From Desulfosporosinus nitroreducens (GTDB lineage Bacteria > Bacillota > Desulfitobacteriia > Desulfitobacteriales > Desulfitobacteriaceae), in assembly GCF_023897015.1 (NCBI RefSeq), contig NZ_JAMHFY010000018.1, positions 1-64,000 of the forward strand: DNA of 64,000 nt. Reading direction: 5' to 3'. Below the pieces are notes generated by a model that saw only the letters and a program-made list of their open reading frames with translations, had not been told where the DNA came from and did not search any database. Numbering within the stretch: position 1 is the stretch's first letter; each line of letters begins with the position of its first letter. Made by a program: the position numbers and the translations under genes. Of this stretch, positions 1-9,351 are shown piece by piece.

Positions 1-142
1 TGCCGATGCTGAAGGGCCAATTTCGCCCAGGTTCACATCCTGCGCCGCCCAGAGGTTGGCGAAATTCCTTCAGCATCTAATGAGCCAGTGAACGGGAACG
101 TGTGAGAACGGGCAATTTCCCCTGACTTTCACAAGCCCCCCT
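1..142 (-). repeat. Dispersed structured repeat, copy 3 (minus orientation)
   Basis: Read on the minus strand, this stretch matches the two tandem copies at 6386-6802. It has the same order: a G-rich block, GTTCCCGTTCACTGGCTCAT, an inner stem, a conserved loop (ACCTCTGGG, GGATGTGAACCT) and the returning stem. The inner stem here is GATGCTGAAGG with CCTTCAGCATC, against GATGATGAAGG with CCTTCATCATC in the other copies, so one base pair has changed on both sides. The copy runs off the window edge. It sits just downstream of the exporter operon. Confidence 0.75.
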
Positions 143-1360
143 TTATTCAAACCTTAATGCGTCTATTGGATCCATCGCAGCAGCTTTACGTGCCGGGAAG
201 ACGCCGAAGATAATCCCGATGGCGGCCGAGAAGCCAAAAGCCATCACCACTGAAGTTAAGGAAATGCTGGTATCCATTGACAAGGCCTTCCCCGCCAGGC
301 TCGCTCCTCCATAGCCGAGGGCGATACCTATACCACCTCCCAAGATACTAAGTACGACAGCCTCAATAAGGAACTGCAGAAGAATATCCATTCCTTTAGC
401 CCCGATCGCTTTTCGGATACCAATCTCCCGGGTTCGTTCGGTAACTGAAACAAGCATGATATTCATGATTCCAATTCCCCCGACCAGCAGGGAAATACCT
501 GCAATTCCGCCAAGGAGCATAGTTAAGGTTTGAGTTACACTTTGCATAGTTTCCAGCATATCAGCCTGATTCTGAACCCTGAAGTCATTATCTTTACCTT
601 CTTGGATTTTATGGGCTTTGCGCAGAGTTGCCGTAATCTCATCTTGAGCCGTTTGCATGAGATCCTCGGATGTCGCCGATACCAGAATATTACGCACCGT
701 TTTCTTTCCGATCAAGCGTGCCTGAATAGTAGTAATTGGGGCGGTAATCATATCATCACTGCTCTGAAATCCAGTGGACCCTGTGGCAGTAGTTACCCCA
801 ATGACTTGAAACGGTACATTATTGATTTTGATAGTCTTCCCAATGATATCAGCATTGGCGTCTCCCATTAGGTTTTCTACGACGGTCGGGCCGAGTACAG
901 CGACTCTTGCACTGCTATTCACATCTTGCTCAGTTATAAAGCGCCCGCGTGCCATCGTGACATTTTTAATAATTTCATAATCTTCTGTAGTTCCATTAAT
1001 ACTTGTGGAGGTGTTTCCTGACCCTATGACTACTTGGGCATTGGAACTCGTAACCGGTGCAACAGCTTTGATAGCCGTTCCTACTCTAATCTTAGACACA
1101 TCAGTCATGTCTAAGCTCGCTGAACTCCCGGCCCCCCCACTAACCCCTCCCGAAAACGATTGTCCAGCACTAATTGTAAGTAAGTTCGAGCCCATGCCCT
1201 GAATCTGGGAAGTGATTGAAGCAGTGGCTCCATTGCCGATTCCGACCATAGCAATGACAGCCGCCACTCCGATAATAATCCCCAGCATCGTTAACGATGA
1301 CCTGAGTTTATTTGCTCGTAAAGCCCTGAGAGAGACTCGGATACTTTCTAAGAAGTTCAC
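143..1360 (-). CDS. MacB-like ABC transporter permease
   Basis: Membrane subunit of an ABC exporter of the MacB/FtsX type, 405 residues. An N-terminal membrane segment (about residues 21-43, with [14 protein letters not shown]) is followed by a large extracytoplasmic MacB_PCD-type domain (about 50-270) and three C-terminal membrane segments. The sequence [20 protein letters not shown] before TM3 is a family hallmark. Its ATG overlaps the stop of the ATPase gene by 4 bases, so the two are translationally coupled. Family knowledge: such pumps act as mechanotransmitters that export peptides, antibiotics or lipoproteins with a MacA-type adaptor. The substrate cannot be read from the sequence. Confidence 0.93.
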   Translation of the reverse strand: MNFLESIRVSLRALRANKLRSSLTMLGIIIGVAAVIAMVGIGNGATASITSQIQGMGSNLLTISAGQSFSGGVSGGAGSSASLDMTDVSKIRVGTAIKAVAPVTSSNAQVVIGSGNTSTSINGTTEDYEIIKNVTMARGRFITEQDVNSSARVAVLGPTVVENLMGDANADIIGKTIKINNVPFQVIGVTTATGSTGFQSSDDMITAPITTIQARLIGKKTVRNILVSATSEDLMQTAQDEITATLRKAHKIQEGKDNDFRVQNQADMLETMQSVTQTLTMLLGGIAGISLLVGGIGIMNIMLVSVTERTREIGIRKAIGAKGMDILLQFLIEAVVLSILGGGIGIALGYGGASLAGKALSMDTSISLTSVVMAFGFSAAIGIIFGVFPARKAAAMDPIDALRFE

Positions 1361-2085
1361 TCTGCTCCTCCTTCTTCCTCGACGACTTGCGCTTGAGCCT
1401 TACGTGGATTTTTAACTATTTCGTCCCCTTCAATATGACCGTCTCGGAAACGCACAATCCGCTGGGTAAATTCTGCAATATCCGGTTCATGCGTTACAAT
1501 GATAATCGTATTTCCCTGGGCATGCAGGCGCTGGAAGATCGCCATAACTTCTTCACTAGACCGACTATCTAGGTTCCCCGTTGGCTCATCCGCTAAAATA
1601 ATCGATGGGTTTGTGACAAGCGCCCGAGCGATAGCAACCCTCTGTTGCTGCCCGCCAGATAATTCTTTAGGCCGGTGATGAATTCGATCGCCAAGACCAA
1701 CAGATTCCAAGGCCGCAATGGCCCGAGTTCGCCTTTCTTTCCCTCCCATTCCTGCATAAAGCATAGGAAGTTCTACATTTTCTACAGCCATGGTTCGAGG
1801 AAGAAGATTAAAACCTTGGAAAACAAAGCCTATCTTACGATTGCGGATTACGGATAAATCATCACCGGTCGCCTTTGCAACATCTGTTCCATCGAGAAAA
1901 TACTCTCCCTCTGTTGGTGTATCCAAGCATCCTAAAATATTCATCATCGTTGACTTGCCAGAACCGGAAGGCCCCATAATGGCTACAAACTCCCCCTCTC
2001 CAACATGCAAGTCTACTCCGCCTAACGCCGCAACTTTGATATCACCGTTTGCATAGATTTTTTTGATTCCTTTGAGATTTATCAT
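1357..2085 (-). CDS. MacB/LolD-type ABC transporter ATP-binding protein
   Basis: Cytoplasmic ATPase, 242 residues. It has Walker [10 protein letters not shown], signature [15 protein letters not shown], Walker [13 protein letters not shown] and the switch histidine in IIVTHEP. It energises the permease encoded immediately downstream (4-base overlap) and lies 111 bases downstream of the adaptor gene. A short acidic tail (EEEGGAE) ends the protein. The family assignment is firm and the substrate is unknown. Confidence 0.96.
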   Translation of the reverse strand: MINLKGIKKIYANGDIKVAALGGVDLHVGEGEFVAIMGPSGSGKSTMMNILGCLDTPTEGEYFLDGTDVAKATGDDLSVIRNRKIGFVFQGFNLLPRTMAVENVELPMLYAGMGGKERRTRAIAALESVGLGDRIHHRPKELSGGQQQRVAIARALVTNPSIILADEPTGNLDSRSSEEVMAIFQRLHAQGNTIIIVTHEPDIAEFTQRIVRFRDGHIEGDEIVKNPRKAQAQVVEEEGGAE

Positions 2086-2196
2086 AACATCCCTCCTGAA
2101 GTATCCGCTAAAGGCAAGTTCAACGAGGTCCCTTAACTTATCGCCACCATGAAACTGACATTACTCCTGTTAAATTGCTCATAACTAAGTCACCTA

Positions 2197-3735
2197 TTAT
2201 TTAACTTTTACTGCAGCCCCACCAGCGGGTGCACCAGCTGCACCTGCTGGTCTGGCTCCGCCGCCTAAACTAAATCCTCCCGTAGAAGCTTTATTTGTTG
2301 CAGTTGTACCAATAATAGTAATGACCTCTTGCCCTTCTGTTAAACCACTTTTGACTTCCACATTTGTTCCATCATCTAAGCCAAATTCCACTGGGATGAA
2401 TTGTACATTGGCTCCGGTCTGTCCGCTGCCAGATTTTTGGACAACCTTAGGTTGAGTTTCAGACTGAGAAGACGAGTCTTCTTGTCCCGCAAGATTATCT
2501 TTTGCACCCATGGGAACCATAACGCCTTTTTCATCCCCTCTAGTTTTGACCGCCTCACTTGGCACTGTTAAAACATTCTTGGCCTCTTCTACAATGATGT
2601 CAATATTAGCATTCATTCCCGACCGAAGCTTATCACTGGCTTGTTCTACTGCCACCGTAACTTCAAACGTTGTAACATTTGAAGTAGTTGTTCCTTGAGG
2701 GGCAACTAAGCTCACAACCCCGCTGCTATGGTCATTTGGGTAGGCATCAAGAGTAATATCCACTTTCTGTCCAACTTTGACCTGAGCAATATCGGCCTGA
2801 TCAATTGACGCATTCACTTCAAGACTACTCCCAGTGGTTCCTGAGGGCGTGATCGTAATTTTGGAATCATCTGTTGTATATTGGTAAAGTTGTAAATTGG
2901 AATCGATAACGATGGCATCCGTAGGCGCAACTATGGTAGCTCCTGACAATTTTGCCTCCGTACTGTCAAGTTGAGCCTGTGCTTGTGTAATACTTGCTTG
3001 AGCCGAAGCTATGTCTGCAACTGTCGGGCCGGCCTCTTGCTGTTTCACTTTATATTGAGCAGCCGTGACATCTGCTTGAGCAGCTTCTAAAGCCTTAGCC
3101 GCGCCTCCATTTTGCGCATTTTTGGCCGTTGTTAAGTCAGATAATGCATCGTTCAATGTGCTTTGAGCAGATTGTATAGACGACGTGTCTCCGCTCTGCT
3201 GCGCCTTAGCTAAAATATCACTAGCCTGTTTAACTCTCTCATTAGCCAATGTGACTTGGTTTGCCAAATAGGCCGGATCCGCATCCTGCTGTGATGTGGT
3301 TAAACTCTTCTGTACTTTTGCAAGTTCCGACAGAGCCTGAGCTTTCGTTTGTTCATTATATCCATCATAAAGGGATTGGAGCTTAGCCTCAGCGGCCGCT
3401 AAGTTGGCTTGCTGCTGCACGACATCAGCTTTAAGGTTTGTTTCATCGATCTTAGCAAGAACTTGGCCTTTTTTTACTGTATCACCGACCTTGAAATTCA
3501 GCTCAACCACCTGTCCCCTGGTCACATCTCCATTGTTGGAGAACTGTAACGGTATCGACTGAGGGTAATTAACCGTTCCAGTTGCAGTAATCACCTTGCT
3601 TACATCTCCAATTTTTGCTTTAGCTGTGATGTTAGCAGCCACTACTGGTTTAGCCGTAAACTTTTTATAACCCCAATACCCTCCTCCCAAGACCAAGACG
3701 CTTAAAACCCCTATGGACACCCATTTTTTGTTCAT
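2197..3735 (-). CDS. MacA/HlyD-type efflux adaptor (membrane fusion protein)
   Basis: Periplasmic-adaptor-type protein, 512 residues. It has one N-terminal membrane anchor (about residues 5-24), a split lipoyl-like domain (VGDTVKKGQVLAKID near residue 85), a long Ala/Gln-rich coiled-coil hairpin (about 100-265), a beta-barrel region and a Gly/Ala/Pro-rich tail (about 485-512). It follows the histidine kinase gene and precedes the ATPase and permease genes on the same strand, so it is the adaptor of this exporter. In a monoderm it would bridge the membrane and the wall. The low-complexity insert near residues 405-440 is unusual for the family. Confidence 0.92.
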   Translation of the reverse strand: MNKKWVSIGVLSVLVLGGGYWGYKKFTAKPVVAANITAKAKIGDVSKVITATGTVNYPQSIPLQFSNNGDVTRGQVVELNFKVGDTVKKGQVLAKIDETNLKADVVQQQANLAAAEAKLQSLYDGYNEQTKAQALSELAKVQKSLTTSQQDADPAYLANQVTLANERVKQASDILAKAQQSGDTSSIQSAQSTLNDALSDLTTAKNAQNGGAAKALEAAQADVTAAQYKVKQQEAGPTVADIASAQASITQAQAQLDSTEAKLSGATIVAPTDAIVIDSNLQLYQYTTDDSKITITPSGTTGSSLEVNASIDQADIAQVKVGQKVDITLDAYPNDHSSGVVSLVAPQGTTTSNVTTFEVTVAVEQASDKLRSGMNANIDIIVEEAKNVLTVPSEAVKTRGDEKGVMVPMGAKDNLAGQEDSSSQSETQPKVVQKSGSGQTGANVQFIPVEFGLDDGTNVEVKSGLTEGQEVITIIGTTATNKASTGGFSLGGGARPAGAAGAPAGGAAVKVK

Positions 3736-3922
3736 GCTCTCTCTCCTCTTTTTATGTACTTAAACAGTGGTTTTCTACTCAACTGAGTTTTAACTTAACT
3801 ATTCAGGGGCACTCCGCCAGAAGTTTTCGATAGATGTCTATTACTTACTGGATAAAATTCCTAATCAGGATATCACAGTGTTATGATCAAACAACGATAA
3901 ACTTCTTAAGATCTTGTCAGGA

Positions 3923-5590
3923 TTAGCTGAGTTTTTGCTGAGTCTTCTCATTCTGGTTTATGGGTAATAAAATCCTAAAACAGCTTCCTGCACCAAGTTT
4001 ACTTTTTACTTGAATTGAGCCACCATGAGCATGGATAAATTCTTTAGCAATCGCGAGCCCTAATCCGGTTCCACCACTTTCCCGCTCTCGAGCTTTATCT
4101 ACTCGATAAAAGCGGTCAAAAATATGCTCAAGTTCTTCTTCCGGAATTCCTTCTCCAGAATCTTCAACCGTTACTTGTACCCAACTATTAAACTTCAAAT
4201 TCTCCTTCTTTTTAAAGACCCTTGGCTTCACTTCTTTTGGTTCTTCGGATTCTTTGCCTTCCTCCAGTTTTTCGAGCTTGTCTATCTTTTCCCCTTTACG
4301 ACGGAAGACATCTCGTAAACGATGAGCCCCGTCGGCGCCCATCCCCTCTTCAACAAGCCTTTCTTGCTCTGTCAAGACCAAGCGAAGAGTTCCACCAGGC
4401 GGAGTATGTAAAAGAGCATTCCCTATCAAGTTGACAAAGACTTGAGTTAAACGATCCGGATCGCCAATAATTTCAGGTACATCTCCCAAAATTTCAGTGT
4501 GCAACTTCCGCTCCTCGAATTCAATCGCAAATTGCTCTGTAATCCGTTCCACTAACTTTCTTAGATTTACAGGTTTTAGAGCCATCGGTAATTTTCCGGC
4601 TTCCGCAAGATTTAACTGTTGGAGATCCCTGACTAAACGAATCAGTCTCAAAGTTTCATCCTGAATAGGAAGAATCGTTTCCGGAGTTGAAGGCAGAACC
4701 CCTTCTTGGATCGATTCCAGTTTTCCAAGGATAACCGAAAGTGGAGTTCGCAATTCATGGGCAATATCTGCCACCATGTTACGCCTCACTTCCTCATTGC
4801 GAGACAATTGTTCAGTCATTCGGTTAAAGTCCTGAGCCAAGATCGCGATATCACCGTTTCCCTTCACATGAACCCGCGAAGACAAATCTCCTTTTCCTAC
4901 ATTCCGAACGGCTTCCATCAGATGGTTCAGAGGTTTAGTGAAATGTCGGGTCAATAACATTCCCAGGAGCAAGGCTATTATAGATGTGAGAGTTAACCCG
5001 ATGAGCATAGCCTGGATAATCGAAGTTCCAATTGTTCTGGCAAGTTTATTATTAGTAATCAGAGGATTTTCCTGCCAGTAATAGCCAACTGTTTGCTCCT
5101 TCACCTTGATTTCTTCCCGTTGTTTCATGATTTTGCTACTTGAAGGAAACTGAGAGAGGGGTTTGCCAAAATCTTCATTTCGCGAGTCGACTACAACCTT
5201 GTCTTCCAGGTCAAATACCCAAAAAGGCGGGCCATCTCGGCGAGGCCTGCTAAATTTCAGATCCGACTCAGGCATAGCCCTCACGACGGGAATTCCGTCG
5301 ATAAAGGTTACCAGTTTTCTTTCTGTCTCGTTTCCTTCAGTTATAGACCCAAACCTTCGTTCTGCCTCATTAATTTTCGTAACGTAGCCTTGGGCTCCAT
5401 CCCAGCTGCCACGGGCTTCATAGTAGCCACTCAAAAGCCGCTTCCAACTCTCACCATAAGCTTGTTGTACATAGGTTTCAGCGTGCCCGAGCAACGCTTG
5501 GGTTGAGGTAAGGGCAATCCCCGTGAAGAAAATCGCCATAAAAAAAACCATGCCAATGAGCCCTATGATAAATTTTCGTCGTAAGGTCAC
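3923..5590 (-). CDS. Sensor histidine kinase (EnvZ/BaeS type)
   Basis: Membrane-bound kinase, 555 residues. It has TM1 (about 9-31), an extracytoplasmic sensor region (about 32-190), TM2 (about 192-214), HAMP, a HisKA phospho-acceptor motif (DIAHELRTPLS) and a HATPase with N box (NLIGNALLHT), G1 (DSGEGIP) and G2 (GTGLGLAIAKE). A strongly charged Lys/Glu insert of roughly 60 residues lies between the N box and G1, which most family members lack. It overlaps the response-regulator gene by 4 bases and lies upstream of the exporter genes, so it most likely controls them. Confidence 0.95.
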   Translation of the reverse strand: MTLRRKFIIGLIGMVFFMAIFFTGIALTSTQALLGHAETYVQQAYGESWKRLLSGYYEARGSWDGAQGYVTKINEAERRFGSITEGNETERKLVTFIDGIPVVRAMPESDLKFSRPRRDGPPFWVFDLEDKVVVDSRNEDFGKPLSQFPSSSKIMKQREEIKVKEQTVGYYWQENPLITNNKLARTIGTSIIQAMLIGLTLTSIIALLLGMLLTRHFTKPLNHLMEAVRNVGKGDLSSRVHVKGNGDIAILAQDFNRMTEQLSRNEEVRRNMVADIAHELRTPLSVILGKLESIQEGVLPSTPETILPIQDETLRLIRLVRDLQQLNLAEAGKLPMALKPVNLRKLVERITEQFAIEFEERKLHTEILGDVPEIIGDPDRLTQVFVNLIGNALLHTPPGGTLRLVLTEQERLVEEGMGADGAHRLRDVFRRKGEKIDKLEKLEEGKESEEPKEVKPRVFKKKENLKFNSWVQVTVEDSGEGIPEEELEHIFDRFYRVDKARERESGGTGLGLAIAKEFIHAHGGSIQVKSKLGAGSCFRILLPINQNEKTQQKLS

Positions 5591-6273
5591 AGGCCTTCAC
5601 CGAACCGATACCCTACGCCAAACACAGTTTCTACATACTTTGGTTCACTGGGATTGTCCTCAATTTTCTTGCGCAAGTTTGAGACGTGGGTGTCAATAGA
5701 GCGCTCATAGTAGAGATATTCTTCCCCCATCGCTTGACGCAAGAGCTGCAGACGACTGTATACGGTACCCGGGCGTGTTGCGAGCAAATGTAAAATGTTG
5801 AATTCCGTTGGAGTCAGAAGGACCTCCTGCCCTCGTTTTAAGACTTTGTGGCTTGAGACATCCAAGCTTATCTCCCCTCGAATTATGACTGAAGAGGTAC
5901 TTTCCTGCGATACTCCGGCCGAGCGCCGAAGAACAGTTTTAATTCGAGCCGCCAATTCTCGAAGGCTAAAGGGCTTGACAATATAATCATCCGCTCCAAA
6001 CTCTAAGCCAAGCACGCGATCGATTTCCTCTGATTTTGCAGTGAGCATGATAATTGGAATTGTACTTGTCTCCCGCAAACGTTTACACATTTCCAGCCCG
6101 CTTATTCCTGGAAGCATCCAATCCAACAAAACGAGGTCTGGTTTTTCACGCTCGATTAGCTCCATCCCCTCAAGTCCATTGATTGCTGTTAAGACACTAT
6201 ATCCTTCCCGTGAGAGGTAATCTCTAACAAGGGTTAGAATTTCCGGTTCATCATCGACTAAAATGATTTTCAT
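5587..6273 (-). CDS. OmpR/PhoB-family response regulator
   Basis: DNA-binding response regulator, 228 residues from the preferred ATG at 6273 (a GTG four codons upstream is possible). The receiver domain carries the acidic pocket DDEP and phospho-acceptor Asp51 (LVLLDWMLPG). The winged-helix domain covers about 130-226 (LTPTEFNILHLLA, TVFGVGYRF). It is the first gene of an apparent five-gene operon with the kinase, adaptor, ATPase and permease. The gene order suggests a self-inducing stress-responsive efflux system. Confidence 0.95.
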   Translation of the reverse strand: MKIILVDDEPEILTLVRDYLSREGYSVLTAINGLEGMELIEREKPDLVLLDWMLPGISGLEMCKRLRETSTIPIIMLTAKSEEIDRVLGLEFGADDYIVKPFSLRELAARIKTVLRRSAGVSQESTSSVIIRGEISLDVSSHKVLKRGQEVLLTPTEFNILHLLATRPGTVYSRLQLLRQAMGEEYLYYERSIDTHVSNLRKKIEDNPSEPKYVETVFGVGYRFGEGL

Positions 6274-6312
6274 TTTTACCACCACTTTTCCGCTTTTATC
6301 ATTAAATATAAG

Positions 6313-6325
6313 TATAACGGTTATA
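6313..6325. promoter_or_regulatory. Palindrome upstream of the two-component operon
   Basis: TATAACGGTTATA is a 13-base inverted repeat with a single central base, about 40 bases upstream of the response-regulator start, in an AT-rich stretch. It could be an operator or part of the promoter. No partner protein can be assigned from sequence. Confidence 0.3.
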
Positions 6326-6385
6326 TTTGAGTTGTATCTAGGGAAGATTTGAAGATTTTATGAAGATTTGGGGTCTGTGAAAGCC

Positions 6386-6558
6386 GGGGACACTTGCACG
6401 TTCACACACGTTTCCATTCACTGGCTCGTTGGATGATGAAGGTATTTCGCCAACCTCTGGGTAGCGCTGGATGTGAACCTCGGCGAAATATTTCCTTCAT
6501 CATCGGCACTCGCTTTATCGTGAACTCCCACTGATGTGTTCTCTTTGCAAGTGTCCCC
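6386..6558 (+). repeat. Dispersed structured repeat, copy 1
   Basis: A 173-base unit bounded by GGGGACACTTGCA and its exact inverse TGCAAGTGTCCCC. Inside lie a second inverted pair (GTTCAC at 6400 and GTGAAC at 6520) and a long inner stem (6432-6451 with 6482-6504) around a 30-base loop. The unit could fold into a nested hairpin with three stem levels. It encodes no convincing protein. The terminal inversion resembles a MITE- or REP-type mobile element. Confidence 0.8.
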
Positions 6559-6628
6559 CTGCTTTCTGGTCGACTAGGATAGAGACAGGGGGACGTTTTA
6601 GGTTGATTTGGGGTCTTTAGAAAGTCGG

Positions 6629-6802
6629 GGGGACACTTGCACGTTCACACAAGTTCCCGTTCACTTGCTCATTGGATGATGAAGGTATTTCGCCAACCTC
6701 TGGGTAGCGCTGGATGTGAACCTCGGCGAAATATTTCCTTCATCATCGGCACTCGCTTTATCGTGAACTCCCACTGATGTGTTCTCTTTGCAAGGTGTCC
6801 CC
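6629..6802 (+). repeat. Dispersed structured repeat, copy 2
   Basis: A direct duplicate of copy 1 at a period of 243 bases. The spacer between copies (CTGCTTTCTGGTCGACTAGG and the following bases) is duplicated too. The right terminus carries one extra G (TGCAAGGTGTCCCC). A third left terminus, GGGGACACTT, appears at about 6870 without the rest of the unit, so the array has been cut there. Confidence 0.8.
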
Positions 6803-6899
6803 CTGCTTTCTGGTCGACTAGGATAGAGACGGGGGGACGTTTTAGGTTGATTTGGGGGCTTGGAAAGTCAGGGGACACTTACTTTTTTGGTCGATTATA

Positions 6900-6943
6900 A
6901 ATACGATACCCTCGCTTAAGCTTTCTTAAACGAGGGTATCGTA
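6900..6943 (-). terminator. Terminator-like hairpin after the MarR gene
   Basis: ATACGATACCCTCG and CGAGGGTATCGTAT form a stem of about 14 pairs at the stop codon of the MarR-family gene. The T tract on the minus strand is weak. Confidence 0.6.
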
Positions 6944-7387
6944 TTACTTCTTTAATTCCATTCGTTCTGTCAGGAGTTCCAAACTGTATGACAATTCGTT
7001 GCGTTCCCGATCTGTGTAACCTGTGAGCACTTCACTTAAGAATTTATGTCGTTCGGCGATCACTGCTTCCAGTGCTGCCTTCCCCTTAGATAATAAATGC
7101 AGTCTGACTATCCTTCGGTCCTTGTCGTCTCGAACACGTTCGACAAGCTTAACCAGTTCCATTCTGTCTGCTAGATCGGTTGCTGTGCTGCAAGCCACAA
7201 ACAAGCTCTTACATAATTCACCCATCGTTTGAGGCCCATATTCTTGAATGCTTATAAGTGCATTGAACTGAAGTTCAGATATTTCCAAGTCTTGTAGAAC
7301 CGCTCGACCACGTTCAAATAAAATAGTATTAGCACGTCTCAAAAATTGCTCTAAGCGTTTTGTTAATTCTCCGTTTGGTATCGCCAT
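6944..7387 (-). CDS. MarR-family transcriptional regulator
   Basis: Winged-helix regulator, 147 residues, the usual MarR length. The central DNA-binding part is LQFNALISIQEYGPQTMGEL, followed by the recognition helix region ACSTATDLADRME and the wing DDKDRRIVRLHL. The start has a good ribosome site (GAGGGTG). It stands alone between the repeat array and the germination lipoprotein gene, so its target is not obvious. Family members sense phenolics or oxidants and repress efflux or stress genes. Confidence 0.9.
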   Translation of the reverse strand: MAIPNGELTKRLEQFLRRANTILFERGRAVLQDLEISELQFNALISIQEYGPQTMGELCKSLFVACSTATDLADRMELVKLVERVRDDKDRRIVRLHLLSKGKAALEAVIAERHKFLSEVLTGYTDRERNELSYSLELLTERMELKK

Positions 7388-7483
7388 TCACACCCTCATT
7401 TCCCAAATATTATAACAATTCTATATTATCATAAATCTTAGCCTTGTCCATCAAAATGAAACAACATGAACAAAAAAATTGCA

Positions 7484-7537
7484 TAAAAAAACGAGGAATG
7501 GTTCTTAGTCAATTATTGAACTAAGAACCATTCCTCG
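7484..7537 (-). terminator. Strong Rho-independent terminator of the GerMN gene
   Basis: An 18-base perfect stem (7492-7509 with 7520-7537, core AGGAATGGTTCTTAGT) with a 10-base loop. On the minus strand it is followed by a run of seven or more T. It lies downstream of the GerMN gene. Confidence 0.9.
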
Positions 7538-7615
7538 TGCCTTGCTCAAGCTACATCTTTCTGCCAGTTTGGACAACGATCCCGCGGCAAATCCGGTATT
7601 CCGAGCCTTTCCAAC

Positions 7616-8428
7616 TTAGGTGGAACTGGGAGGATAATTGAAAAGGTTAATTGAGCTCGGAGAATTAGGCAGGGCCTCGTTATTATTTTGACTGCTGCTG
7701 TCGTTAGAATTGTTGTTAGTATTGCTATTAGTATTATTGCTATTGTTGTTGGTATTATTGTTATTACCGCTGCTTGGTACGACTACTCCTAAGCCCGCCT
7801 TTCCGGTTCCGGTATCGGGGACAATTGGATTTGCAGTAACTGCCGACTTAACTAAACTTGCCTTGTATACTAGATTTGTCGCAGCAACGGTCCCATATTT
7901 ACTGATAGGAGCCCCCTCAACACGAATCTGGACTTGCTTGATTGTGGAAAACTGAGTCAATGTATTGACTAGTCCATATAACGCTACTTCAGGGGAAACT
8001 TTAGAGTTGGGTTGCAAAAACTCTTTACTTAAATCTACAATAACCACGTTATCTTTAATCGCGATATCCCGCAGGGTGGTGACCGTGGAAACGGAGCTCT
8101 GCATGGTCTCTGTCATAATCGGCCCTTTTAACCACTGATTGACCGTCTCTCTAGCCATGCTAACAGTCTTTTGTAATGTCCGTTCTTCCTTCAGTAAGTA
8201 TTTACCACTGGTATCCGGGAAATAAAGCGCAATCACCACACCCTCGCCAGCGGTTGTTGTTGCGGGAAGAGCGGTCCCCTTCTCTTCGTTCGCTCCTATC
8301 CAGTCCGCCAATGGAGTCGAGGCTCCATCCTTTTTAACTAATGTCTCCAATGTCCCACAGCCTGTCATGAGAATTAAGCTGAGGAAAATAACCCCCATAA
8401 GAATACAATTTCGAACCCGTACTTTCAT
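7616..8428 (-). CDS. GerMN-domain sporulation/germination lipoprotein
   Basis: Predicted lipoprotein of 270 residues from the ATG at 8428. That start has a strong site (GAGGAAGGGG) and leads directly into the signal peptide; the upstream 20 codons are probably untranslated. Lipobox LMTGC. A single GerMN domain (PF10646; about residues 60-205) includes TLRDIAIKDNVVIVDLSKEF and VYGLVNTL-like segments. Bacillus GerM has two such domains, so this is a one-domain relative. The C-terminal 65 residues are Asn/Ser-rich simple sequence from AAT/AAC repeats (near 7690-7765). It lies next to spoIIR, which fits a role in the spore envelope. Confidence 0.88.
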   Translation of the reverse strand: MKVRVRNCILMGVIFLSLILMTGCGTLETLVKKDGASTPLADWIGANEEKGTALPATTTAGEGVVIALYFPDTSGKYLLKEERTLQKTVSMARETVNQWLKGPIMTETMQSSVSTVTTLRDIAIKDNVVIVDLSKEFLQPNSKVSPEVALYGLVNTLTQFSTIKQVQIRVEGAPISKYGTVAATNLVYKASLVKSAVTANPIVPDTGTGKAGLGVVVPSSGNNNNTNNNSNNTNSNTNNNSNDSSSQNNNEALPNSPSSINLFNYPPSST

Positions 8429-8555
8429 ACTTTTTGCCCCTTCCTCAGACAAATTTTCGGCTTTTATTAAGGTGATTTTAAACTCCACTTGCAGAAGTTT
8501 TCTATATCCTCTTTTCTAACCTATGCTTTGTCCAAAAAAATAGTACAGGTTCCTA

Positions 8556-9170
8556 CTATAAAAAGAGCCCTTTGATCTTCTCCCAAAAGAAAAAACGAAC
8601 TTTTGGCTTGCTTGTCAGAGCGTACTCTGTCTGACTTTTTCCATCTACTTGAACCGCGGTGGAATGCTCAACGTCCACAAAGCAAAGTGCAGGAAAAAGA
8701 ACACACCACCAATTTGATCCTTGTCCCTCTCCGATTACCACACGCAATGCTTCATATTCCCCAGCAGGCAATACTAAGGTCCCATAGGATTTAGTCGGGA
8801 AAGGAAAATGCCCATATTCCGTGTGAACGGTATAATTCTTGTTCCAAGCTTGAATTACAGAGAGTGCAATACCCTCCATATCTGGCTGAATCTCGTTAAC
8901 AATTTGCCGTGATTCTTCTAAAGACTGAGCAGCGGCCAACTGTGGTGCAACTTCTTTTAAGATTGCATCTCTAACCGCTCGCTTCAAGGCTTGGTCTTCG
9001 TCACTATCTGAATTGGCGAGGACGTGAAAACGAATTAATTGATCCGGTGTTTGCGCCAGTGATGTTTCTACATTCGCGCTTCCCACCGCAATAGGTCCCC
9101 TAAAGGTCCCAAATGTCAAAATTCCTATCATACTTATAATAATTGCACTGATAATAACTCGAGCTCTCAT
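8556..9170 (-). CDS. spoIIR: Stage II sporulation protein R
   Basis: Secreted forespore signalling protein, 204 residues. It has an N-terminal signal or anchor (about 5-25), then the family core IRFHVLANSDSDEDQALKRA, YTVHTEYGHFPFPTKSYG and LPAGEYEALRVVIGEGQGSN, ending with the WWCVLFPALCFVD motif. Known role: made in the forespore, it activates the SpoIIGA protease that processes pro-sigma-E in the mother cell. The start has an AGAGGGG site. It is adjacent to and co-directional with the GerMN gene. Confidence 0.96.
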   Translation of the reverse strand: MRARVIISAIIISMIGILTFGTFRGPIAVGSANVETSLAQTPDQLIRFHVLANSDSDEDQALKRAVRDAILKEVAPQLAAAQSLEESRQIVNEIQPDMEGIALSVIQAWNKNYTVHTEYGHFPFPTKSYGTLVLPAGEYEALRVVIGEGQGSNWWCVLFPALCFVDVEHSTAVQVDGKSQTEYALTSKPKVRFFFWEKIKGLFL

Positions 9171-9351
9171 GCCTAAACCCCTCTTCCGAAAACATTTCTC
9201 TCTAAATACAAGCCTGTCCAGGAATGTGAAGATTTAAACAAAGTAGCATCTCTAAACAATAATATTCTTGATGGACAACACCTTTCTCGTATAAAGCACA
9301 CCTGTCAGCCATAAATATGGGTATCGTGATTTTCATAGAAAGGAGCTTCTT

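Noticed and set aside
6669..6878. Minus-strand frame of 69 codons
   Set aside because: It crosses the structured repeat, and its sequence is explained by the hairpin.
7710..7955. Leu-rich plus-strand frame
   Set aside because: It is the reverse of the Asn-rich simple-sequence tail of the GerMN gene.
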